This document shows, piece after piece, positions 57,987-64,000 of a DNA stretch of 64,000 bases. The first letter of the stretch is position 1; every line of letters starts with the position of its first letter. Source of the stretch: Actinoplanes sichuanensis (GTDB lineage Bacteria; Actinomycetota; Actinomycetes; Mycobacteriales; Micromonosporaceae); NCBI RefSeq assembly GCF_033097365.1, contig NZ_AP028461.1, positions 3,410,001-3,474,000 on the forward strand, written 5' to 3'. The position numbers were made by a program, and so were the translations under genes. A model generated the notes under the pieces. It was not told where the DNA came from. It saw nothing but the letters and a program-made list of their open reading frames with translations, and made no database searches.

Positions 57987-58434
57987 TCACCGGGTGCGCA
58001 CGGTGTAGGTCAGATGGGTCACCCGCGACGACGACACCGAACTCACCGGTTCCAGCGCGACCCGGGACGCGTCGACACCGTCGAACAGGCGCGTCCCGGC
58101 ACCGAACAGCACCGGCGACAACGCGATCGTGAACTCGTCGACCAGACCCGCGTTCAGGTACTGCAGGATCGTGTCACTGCCACCGGCGATCCGGACGTCC
58201 CGGTCGCCGGCGGCCGCCCGGGCCCGGTCGAGCGCCTGGTGGATGCCGTCGCCGACGAAGTGGAACGTGGTGCCGCCCGGCCGCTCCCACGACTCGCGCG
58301 GCTGGTGGGTCAGCACGAACACCGGCGTGTGGAACGGCGCCTCCGCGGGCCACGAACGCTCACCGAGGTCGAACATGCGCCGGCCCATGACGCTCGCGCC
58401 GGTACGGTCGGCTGAAGAACACCTTGCCGGCCAT
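57987..58434 (-). pseudogene. DHFR/RibD-like reductase with internal deletion
   Basis: ATG 58434 gives the family N-terminus MAGKVFFS and then the sequence jumps, out of frame, to ADRTGASVMGRRMFDLGERS, which is normally about 55 residues further on. The rest (VRIAGGSDTILQYLNAGLVD, LSPVLFGAGTRLFDG) is intact to the stop at 57987. ATG 58388 could still give a 133-residue C-terminal piece lacking the NADPH-binding N-terminal strand. The 1-bp overlap (TGATG) with the SRPBCC gene shows the ancestral coupling. Confidence 0.75.
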
Positions 58435-58895
58435 CAGCGGCCCGCCGTGACATAGGCGGCCAGGTTGGCCAGGGTCTGCTCGCCGCCCTCGATCGCGTGG
58501 TACTTCTCGACGGCCTGGTCCCGCAACTTGCGGGTTGGGAAGATCGTGCGCATCACGATCCGGGTCCCGGCGTCCTCGGCGGCGAAGGTCAGCACGGACT
58601 CGAACGCGTCCGGGTCGTCCGGCGACTCCCCGTGCAGCAGCGCGATCCGTTCCGGCGGCACGATCTCGGTCCAGGTGATCCACTCCGGGTAGTCGGTGCC
58701 GTCCGGCCCGTGCATCACGAAATCCCACACCGCACCCTCGCGGAACTCGAAGGCCCGCGTGGTGGTCGAGAACCCGGCCGGACCCCACCATCGTGATAGG
58801 TGCCGGACCTCGGTGAACGCCTCGAACACCAACTCCCGGGGCGCGTCGATCACCCGGGAGACGACGATCTCGCGGTCGGTGGTCGCTGTTTCCAT
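58434..58895 (-). CDS. SRPBCC (AHSA1-like) domain protein
   Basis: The 153-residue protein reads IVVSRVIDAPRELVFEAFTE, LSRWWGPAGFSTTTRAFEFR, then VWDFVMHGPDGTDYPEWITW, the standard AHSA1-type START fold with a hydrophobic ligand cavity. It is the middle gene of an ArsR-SRPBCC-DHFR operon widely seen in actinobacteria, whose substrate is not known. It starts 3 bp after the ArsR stop. Confidence 0.87.
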   Translation of the reverse strand: METATTDREIVVSRVIDAPRELVFEAFTEVRHLSRWWGPAGFSTTTRAFEFREGAVWDFVMHGPDGTDYPEWITWTEIVPPERIALLHGESPDDPDAFESVLTFAAEDAGTRIVMRTIFPTRKLRDQAVEKYHAIEGGEQTLANLAAYVTAGR

Positions 58896-58898
58896 GAG

Positions 58899-59240
58899 TC
58901 AGTCCTCCGGTCGTGTCTGCTTGAGGTCCTGCACGTACGCGTCCAGCCGGTCGAAGCTGTCGTTCCAGAACCGCTCGAACCCGCCGACCCACTCGTGGAT
59001 CGGCCGCAGCCCGCGCGCGTCCAGCCCGTACAGACGCTGCTTGCCGGCTTCGCGGACCGTGACCAGGCCGACCTCACGCAGCACCCGCAGGTGTTTGGAG
59101 GCCGTCGGTTGGCTGATCCCCAGGTGCCGGGCCAGGTCGGTCACCGGCCACTCCCGCCCGCGCAGCAGCCCCAGGATGTCCCGACGCTGCGGCTCGGCGA
59201 TCGCGTTGAACGTGTCCGACGTCGTCGCTGCTCGTGCCAT
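58899..59240 (-). CDS. ArsR-family repressor
   Basis: From ATG 59240 (ATG 59252 also possible) the 113-residue protein has the winged helix FNAIAEPQRRDILGLLRGRE, LARHLGISQPTASKHLRVLR and EVGLVTVREAGKQRLYGLDA. No metal-binding Cys cluster, typical of the ArsR partners of SRPBCC proteins. First gene of the operon, with a TTCCG/CGGAA operator 13-28 bp upstream. Confidence 0.88.
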   Translation of the reverse strand: MARAATTSDTFNAIAEPQRRDILGLLRGREWPVTDLARHLGISQPTASKHLRVLREVGLVTVREAGKQRLYGLDARGLRPIHEWVGGFERFWNDSFDRLDAYVQDLKQTRPED

Positions 59241-59252
59241 GCCGGCAATCAT

Positions 59253-59268
59253 ATTCCGATAACGGAAT
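59253..59268. promoter_or_regulatory. ArsR-type operator
   Basis: ATTCCG (59253-59258), ATAA, CGGAAT (59263-59268), an imperfect-centre palindrome just upstream of the ArsR start, with AT-rich sequence suited to overlapping a -10 box. Confidence 0.6.
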
Positions 59269-59340
59269 GCGTCAAGCGGGCTCTGCTCGGGGAAGGTCGC
59301 GTTCAGTCCGAACGCGGCGCTGCGGCGCAGGTCACCGTAG

Positions 59341-59691
<351 letters not shown>

Positions 59692-59695
59692 CCGC

Positions 59696-59730
59696 CGCGC
59701 CCCACCTCCCCCGGCTGGGGGTGGGGCGCG
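59696..59730 (+). terminator. Terminator after cstR
   Basis: CGCGCCCCACC followed by TCCCCC pairs with GGGGGTGGGGCGCG across a short GGCT loop, with one bulge, just after the cstR stop codon. Confidence 0.65.
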
Positions 59731-59759
59731 TTCCCGTCATGGCCGGATCATGTCTTCCA

Positions 59760-59777
59760 CATACCCCCGGGGGTATG
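59760..59777. promoter_or_regulatory. CstR operator 3
   Basis: CATACCCCCGGGGGTATG is a perfect 18-bp palindrome, 70 bp before the rhodanese-DUF2892 gene. Confidence 0.8.
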
Positions 59778-59847
59778 CAGTTCGCCCGACCTACCCGCCC
59801 GGCTCGCCCATCGTTGCCGGAACCCGGACAGGAGAACCCCGCACCCC

Positions 59848-60435
59848 ATGACCACACCCACCGGCACCCCAGCCGCCCTCGACGTCCCCACCCTGCGACA
59901 CCTGCTCACCACCGACCACGCGCCACGGATGATCGACGTGCGCACCCCGGCCGAGTTCGAGACCACGCACATCCCCGGCTCCTACAACGTGCCCCTCGAC
60001 CTGCTGCGCGAGCACCGCGACGAACTCCGCGCCCACCTCGACGAGCAGATCGTCCTGGTCTGCCGCTCCGGACAGCGCGCCGCTCAGGCCGAACAGGCCC
60101 TGGCCGGGGCCGGACTGCCGAACCTACGGGTGCTCACCGGCGGCATCACCGCCTGGCAGACCGCCCACGCCCCGGTCACCACCGGCACCCCACGCTGGGA
60201 CCTGGAACGACAGGTCCGCCTCGTCGCGGGCGGCATCGTCCTGGCCGCGGTACTCGCCGGCACGATGCTCGAACCGGTCACTTGGGTGGCCGCGCTCATC
60301 GGCGCCGGGCTGGCGTTCGCGGCACTGACCAACACCTGCGCCATGGGCATGATGCTGGCCAAGCTGCCCTACAACCGCGGCCCGCGCACCGACCTCGACA
60401 AGGTCGTCACCGCACTGGCCGGGGACCGGCGGTAG
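59848..60435 (+). CDS. Membrane-anchored rhodanese (YgaP-like)
   Basis: Residues about 12-108 form a rhodanese domain with the active loop VLVCRSGQRAAQAEQ (Cys) and LTGGITAWQTAHAPV. Residues about 120-180 are a DUF2892 two-helix membrane hairpin (VRLVAGGIVLAAVLAGTML, LIGAGLAFAALTNTCAMGMM), the YgaP arrangement. It moves sulfane sulfur near the membrane, perhaps delivering thiosulfate or sulfite to the exporter encoded next. Preceded by CstR operator 3. Confidence 0.9.
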   Translation: MTTPTGTPAALDVPTLRHLLTTDHAPRMIDVRTPAEFETTHIPGSYNVPLDLLREHRDELRAHLDEQIVLVCRSGQRAAQAEQALAGAGLPNLRVLTGGITAWQTAHAPVTTGTPRWDLERQVRLVAGGIVLAAVLAGTMLEPVTWVAALIGAGLAFAALTNTCAMGMMLAKLPYNRGPRTDLDKVVTALAGDRR

Positions 60436-60469
60436 ACGTCATGCCCTACACCCCCATCCGGAGCCGATC

Positions 60470-61246
60470 GTGATCGCCGCGATCGGGTTCGGCGCGCTCA
60501 TCGGCATCCTGCTCGGACTGCTCGGCGGCGGCGGCTCCATCCTCGCCGTCCCCGCCCTCGTCTACGGCGCCGGCCTCACCCTGGCCGCGGCAGTGCCCAC
60601 CTCGCTGCTGGTAGTCGGCATCTCCGCGGCCACCGCAATGCTCCCGCGACTGCGGGCCGGGCTGGTGCAGTGGCGCATCGCGGCCGTCATCGGCGGCACC
60701 GGCGCCGCCGCCGCGTTCGCCGGTGCCGCCGTCAACCGGCTGCTCGACCCCCGCCTGGTCCTGATCGGCTTCGCCGCCCTGATGGTCCTCGCCGGCCGGC
60801 GGATGCTGAGCGGCACCGACGACTGCGGCGGTGACTGCGCCCTGCCCGGCGGCGGCATCAACTGGCGCGGCTGCCTGCCCAAATCCATCGCCGCCGGCCT
60901 CGGCGTCGGCTTCCTGACCGGCCTGTTCGGCGTCGGCGGCGGCTTCCTGATCATCCCGGCCCTGGTGCTGCTGCTCGGCCTGAGCATGCCCGCCGCCGTC
61001 GCCACCAGCCTGGTCGTCATCGTGGTCAACTCCGCCGCCGGGTTCGCCGCGCACGCCGGCGACGCGGCCATCGACTACCGCATCGCCGCGGCGTTCACCC
61101 TCGCCGCCATCACCGGATCCCTCGCCGCCGGCCGCATCGCCACGCGGATGCCCACCCGGCGGCTGCAACACGCCTTCGCCTGGCTCGTCTTCGCCATCGC
61201 CGCGTTCGTGGCCGTCCAGGCGATCATCAACCCCGTTACGGTCTGA
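60470..61246 (+). CDS. TauE/SafE-family sulfite exporter
   Basis: GTG 60470 starts a 258-residue protein with seven or eight helices in two repeats, each with the family's Gly-rich turn: [20 protein letters not shown] and [20 protein letters not shown]. TauE/SafE members export sulfite, sulfoacetate or similar. Placed between two rhodanese genes under CstR-type control, export of sulfite formed by the persulfide dioxygenase is the likely role. Two Cys pairs occur in the central loop ([13 protein letters not shown]). Confidence 0.9.
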   Translation: MIAAIGFGALIGILLGLLGGGGSILAVPALVYGAGLTLAAAVPTSLLVVGISAATAMLPRLRAGLVQWRIAAVIGGTGAAAAFAGAAVNRLLDPRLVLIGFAALMVLAGRRMLSGTDDCGGDCALPGGGINWRGCLPKSIAAGLGVGFLTGLFGVGGGFLIIPALVLLLGLSMPAAVATSLVVIVVNSAAGFAAHAGDAAIDYRIAAAFTLAAITGSLAAGRIATRMPTRRLQHAFAWLVFAIAAFVAVQAIINPVTV

Positions 61247-61302
61247 CCCCGCCACCCGTCCAGTTCGCCGGCCGGCGATGCACACCACAACTCTGACCCT
61301 CA

Positions 61303-61320
61303 GATACCCCCTGGGGTATC
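61303..61320. promoter_or_regulatory. CstR operator 4
   Basis: GATACCCC-CT-GGGGTATC, perfect arms, 51 bp before the second rhodanese gene; it marks a second promoter within the locus. Confidence 0.8.
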
Positions 61321-61371
61321 CGATGAGTCAGGTGCCGCACCTCCATCCCACCCAAGCCTTCAGGGGATCCG

Positions 61372-61743
61372 ATGCCCATAGCCGCACTGCTGACCAGGCT
61401 GTTTCGCAAGTCCTACCGATCCGTGGACCCGCAGCAGGCGGCTGCGCTGATCGCCGACGGTGCGATCCTGCTCGACGTCCGCGAACCGGCCGAATGGCGC
61501 GCCGGGCACGCGCCGAAGGCCCGGCACATTCCGCTCGGCCAGCTCGCCGACCGGCTCACCGAAGTGCCGGCCGACCGGCCGGTGATCACCGTCTGCCGGT
61601 CCGGGGCCCGTTCCCGACAGGCCGCCGCCATGCTCGCCCGGCAAGGCCGGCAGGTGCACAACCTCACCGGCGGCATGCACGCCTGGACCGGCGCCGGGAT
61701 GGCCCTGCGCACCAACGGCGGCCGCCCCGGCCGCGTCGCCTGA
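61372..61743 (+). CDS. Single-domain rhodanese
   Basis: The 123-residue protein has ILLDVREPAEWRAGHAPKAR, the active-site loop ITVCRSGARSRQAAAML (Cys) and NLTGGMHAWTGAGMALR. It is soluble apart from a short hydrophobic start (MPIAALLTRLFRKSY). It should transfer sulfane sulfur between thiosulfate or persulfides and acceptors. First gene of the second transcription unit, followed 49 bp later by the dioxygenase gene. Confidence 0.9.
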   Translation: MPIAALLTRLFRKSYRSVDPQQAAALIADGAILLDVREPAEWRAGHAPKARHIPLGQLADRLTEVPADRPVITVCRSGARSRQAAAMLARQGRQVHNLTGGMHAWTGAGMALRTNGGRPGRVA

Positions 61744-61792
61744 CGCCGCACCACCAGACCCGACCCCACCCCGTCGACCGAAGGAAAAGATC

Positions 61793-63178
61793 ATGCGGTT
61801 CACGCAGTACTACCTCGACTGCCTTTCCCAGGCGTCCTACCTGATCGCCGACGAGGCCACCGGCCGGGCCGTGCTCGTCGACCCGCGCCGCGACATCGGC
61901 GAATACCTCGCCGACGCCCGCACCCACGGCCTGAGCATCGAGGGCGTCATCAACACCCACTTCCACGCCGACTTCCTCGCCGGACACCTCGAAGTCGCCG
62001 CCGCCACCGGTGCCTGGATCGGCTACGGACAACGCGCCGACACCGAATACGCGATCCGAAAACTGGTCGACGGCGAACGCATCAGCCTCGGCGACGTCAC
62101 CCTGCAGATCCTGGAGACCCCCGGGCACACGCCCGAGTCGATCAGTGTGCTGGTCTACGAACACGCCACCGACAGCACGCCCTACGGCGTACTGACCGGC
62201 GACGCGCTGTTCATCGGCGACGTCGGCCGCCCGGACCTGCTCGCCTCCACCGGCGTCACCGCCGACGAACTCGGACGCATGCTGTACGACAGCGTCCAGC
62301 ACAAACTCATGGCCCTACCCGACGAGGTACGGGTCTTCCCCGCCCACGGCGCCGGATCCGCCTGCGGCAAGAACCTGTCCACCGAACGGCAGTCCACCAT
62401 CGGCGAACAACGCCGCACCAACTACGCCTGCGCCCCGATGAGCGTCGAGCGGTTCCTCGACCTGGTCACCGCCGGACAACCCGCCGCACCCGGCTACTTC
62501 GCCTTCGACGCCGCCCTCAATCGCCAGGCCCGCGACCTGTTCGACCACGACGTCGCACCACGGGCACTCACCGCCACCGAGTTCATCGCCGCCCGTACCG
62601 CAGGTGCCCTCGTCATCGACGCCCGCGACCCGCACGACTTCGCCGCCGGGCACCTGCGCGGCGCGCTGAACATCCCCGCCGACGGCCGGTTCGCCGAAAC
62701 CGCGGGCACCGTCGCCCAGCCCGGCGACACCCTGCTGGTCGTCGCCGACCCCGACCGCGCCGAGGAGATCGTCATCCGCCTGGCCCGCATCGGCTTCGAC
62801 CGGGTCCTCGGCCACCTGCACGAACCCGAGACCGCCCTGCCGCAGATGGCGGCCGAGCTGACCCGCGCCAGCCGGGTCACCGTCGCCGACCTGCGCACCG
62901 CCCTCCTCGACCCGCAACCACCCATGATCCTCGACGTCCGTACCGCCGGCGAACGCGAACACGGGGCCATCGACGGCTCGGCCCACATCCCTCTGGCCGA
63001 ACTGCCCCACCGTATCGCCGAGATCCCCACCGACCGGCCGGTCGTCGTGCACTGTGCCGGCGGCTACCGCTCCTCCGTCGCCGCCAGCCTGCTGCGCACC
63101 ACCGGCCACCCCGACGTCTCCGACCTACTCGGCGGCTACAACGCCTGGCAGCTGACGGTCGCACCGGCTGCCGGCTGA
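61793..63178 (+). CDS. cstB: Persulfide dioxygenase-rhodanese fusion (CstB-like)
   Basis: AAGGAAA precedes ATG 61793. Residues about 1-240 are a metallo-beta-lactamase-type persulfide dioxygenase (INTHFHADFLAGHLEVAAAT, LETPGHTPESISVLV, LTGDALFIGDVGRPDLLAST). Residues about 255-350 are a rhodanese homology domain without Cys (LLVVADPDRAEE), and 360-455 an active rhodanese (VVHCAGGYRSSVAASL). This three-part layout is that of CstB, which turns low-molecular-weight persulfide into thiosulfate without releasing sulfite. Ends at a strong terminator. Confidence 0.92.
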   Translation: MRFTQYYLDCLSQASYLIADEATGRAVLVDPRRDIGEYLADARTHGLSIEGVINTHFHADFLAGHLEVAAATGAWIGYGQRADTEYAIRKLVDGERISLGDVTLQILETPGHTPESISVLVYEHATDSTPYGVLTGDALFIGDVGRPDLLASTGVTADELGRMLYDSVQHKLMALPDEVRVFPAHGAGSACGKNLSTERQSTIGEQRRTNYACAPMSVERFLDLVTAGQPAAPGYFAFDAALNRQARDLFDHDVAPRALTATEFIAARTAGALVIDARDPHDFAAGHLRGALNIPADGRFAETAGTVAQPGDTLLVVADPDRAEEIVIRLARIGFDRVLGHLHEPETALPQMAAELTRASRVTVADLRTALLDPQPPMILDVRTAGEREHGAIDGSAHIPLAELPHRIAEIPTDRPVVVHCAGGYRSSVAASLLRTTGHPDVSDLLGGYNAWQLTVAPAAG

Positions 63179-63183
63179 CCCCG

Positions 63184-63233
63184 CCGCACCCGTCGGGTGC
63201 CGCCCAGGTATGGACGGCACCCGACGGGTGCGG
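63184..63233 (+). terminator. Terminator after cstB
   Basis: CCGCACCCGTCGGGTGCCG (63184-63202) pairs perfectly with 63215-63233 across a 12-base loop, 5 bp after the stop. Confidence 0.85.
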
Positions 63234-63243
63234 CACGATTCTG

Positions 63244-63271
63244 CGCGCCCATAACAGGCATTATGATGTAC
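63244..63271 (+). other. Third Xer-type core (CATAA-N6-TTATG)
   Basis: CATAA (63250-63254), spacer CAGGCA and TTATG (63261-63265) reproduce the inner arms and 6-bp spacer of a dif-type site. The outer arms do not match dif. It could be an attachment site for a Xer-dependent element or only an AT-rich inverted repeat. Confidence 0.3.
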
Positions 63272-63304
63272 GTCCAATATGTCCGATTCGAGCACCCCGG
63301 GCCG

Positions 63305-63338
63305 TTTATTGGATTACCGGTAATGGCAATCCAATAAA
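63305..63338. repeat. Nested inverted repeat
   Basis: TTTATTGGATT (63305-63315) and AATCCAATAAA (63328-63338) are perfect 11-bp arms; inside lies the separate palindrome ATTACCGGTAAT (63313-63324). The two structures compete for the same bases, as in regulatory or recombination sites. Confidence 0.6.
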
Positions 63339-63577
63339 TATCCGGGACTCGGCTTCCGAGAGCAGCCTTCTCCCGACGTTTCCGTCAGCTCTCAACTGGA
63401 ACTGGCGGAGTCTCATCTGATCTGGCGGGCGACGGCCTTCGGGGTTGAGGAAGAGCGGTACAGCGGTTAGCGGTGAGAATGATCTTGCGATTGAGGTATC
63501 ACGCAAACGTTCGTTTCCGATAGACCTCAGCCGGGGTAATCGCCGTCGGGCATCGCCGCAGCCCAAGTGTCGGTTTC

Positions 63578-63614
63578 CGAGGTCGACTGCACGGCTGATC
63601 GAGGTCGACTGCAC
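63578..63614 (+). repeat. 15-bp direct repeat
   Basis: CGAGGTCGACTGCAC occurs at 63578-63592 and 63600-63614, a 22-bp period (two helical turns), which suits a binding site for a dimer or two adjacent proteins. Confidence 0.55.
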
Positions 63615-63806
63615 TAGGCCGTGGTCTTCCGAATCTCGGAAGGCGGGCCGACGGGCGGCGGCGTATGCGTGTGACTCCGAGCGGCTCCCGACGAACAGGG
63701 AAAGGCTTTCGCGTCAGAGGGCTAAATCTCGCGGTACCGTCTGTGCCCAACCTTGACCGGCGTCACGACATGGTCAACTCAGTAGGCCTCAACAAGGAGA
63801 GTGATC

Positions 63807-64000
63807 ATGCCGATCGACGGCGACCTCTTGCGGCGTCTGGATCTGCATGCCGCCGTCGAGACTGAGCTGTTGTCACGCAACAGGCTTCTGCCCCGCCGCT
63901 GGGATTTCGTCGCTCTTTCCGCCGACCCTTCCTCCGTAGAGAGGTGGCTACGCCCGCAGGTCCGCCGTGGGCCTTCCGGGCACGCTGCCGACGTGGTGTT
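63807..64000 (+). CDS. Unknown protein, cut by right edge
   Basis: ATG 63807, with AAGGAGA 8 bp upstream, opens MPIDGDLLRRLDLHAAVETE and stays open for 64 codons to the window end (SVERWLRPQVRRGPSGHAAD). Codon use (TTG, CTT, CCT, TCC) is less G+C-biased than in most genes here, in line with the lower-G+C leader. No family recognised from this fragment. Confidence 0.5.
   Translation, partial: MPIDGDLLRRLDLHAAVETELLSRNRLLPRRWDFVALSADPSSVERWLRPQVRRGPSGHAADVV

Larger units (their letters stand above)
63234..63806. other. Lower-G+C intergenic region with inverted and direct repeats
   Basis: No frame in these 570 bp has protein-like content. A/T-rich patches lie at 63250-63345. They include a Xer-like core, a nested inverted repeat and, further on, a 15-bp direct repeat. 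TTGACC (63753-63758) and GGTCAA (63772-63777) form an inverted repeat 30 bp before the next gene. The composition differs from the flanking cst locus, which may mark a boundary of acquired DNA. Confidence 0.5.

Overview
The window is about 73% G+C chromosomal DNA from an actinomycete, most likely a member of Micromonosporaceae such as Actinoplanes. Three things point there. A WhiG/FliA-type sigma factor sits close to a chemoreceptor gene that has a matching promoter, which suits a motile-spore actinomycete. The SpoIIM/RDD/MoxR/DUF58 locus and paired dynamin-like GTPases are typical of sporulating actinomycetes. A dif-like chromosome dimer resolution site implies a circular chromosome, unlike Streptomyces. 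No rRNA, tRNA, CRISPR array or complete insertion sequence was found.

Left part (1-18 kb): an MFS exporter (cut by the left edge) with a divergent TetR regulator and a perfect operator over the exporter start codon; an LRV-repeat protein behind a duplicated start region; a GntR-UMF1 transporter pair; a three-gene operon with two dynamin-like GTPases and an acidic protein; a LuxR-type ATPase regulator with a small HTH partner; then single genes (DUF998, three transferases, PlsC, a small secreted protein, DinB). At 18.25 kb a guanidine-III riboswitch precedes an SMR exporter, which marks it as a guanidinium exporter.

Terminus-like zone (18.6-30 kb): leftward genes (VOC, phosphoesterase, thioesterase-like lipoprotein, a decayed CadD exporter, GrpB, two small unknowns) give way at 24.4 kb to a dif-like site in a roughly 1-kb gene-free stretch. 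About 0.6 kb to its right is a tyrosine recombinase whose start codon lies inside a second 11-6-11 Xer-type core, followed by a 49-residue Tat lipoprotein with an Asp tail. Strand composition flips sharply here: C/A-rich on the left, G/T-rich on the right, regardless of gene direction. Rightward genes (membrane protein, AAC(3)-like acetyltransferase, methyltransferase) and an ohr/ohrR pair complete the zone.

Middle (30-46 kb): the FliA/WhiG sigma factor, a Clp_N-domain protein with two operators, an ABC transporter with YtrA-like GntR regulator, a chemoreceptor, and the conserved seven-gene block (membrane protein, DUF4129, DUF4350, MoxR, DUF58, SpoIIM, RDD).

Right part (46-64 kb): a secreted FG-GAP protein with a catalytically dead trypsin domain, two Cys-rich unknowns, a PIN toxin-antitoxin pair, DUF808, a beta-solenoid membrane protein, a NUDIX hydrolase, a secreted deacetylase broken by an in-frame TAG, a TetR-controlled FAD monooxygenase, an ArsR-SRPBCC-DHFR operon in which the last gene has an internal deletion, and a persulfide/sulfite detoxification regulon (CstR-like repressor, two rhodaneses, TauE exporter, CstB-like dioxygenase) with four matching operators. 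The final 0.8 kb is lower in G+C, carries another Xer-like core and nested inverted repeats, and ends in a gene cut by the right edge.
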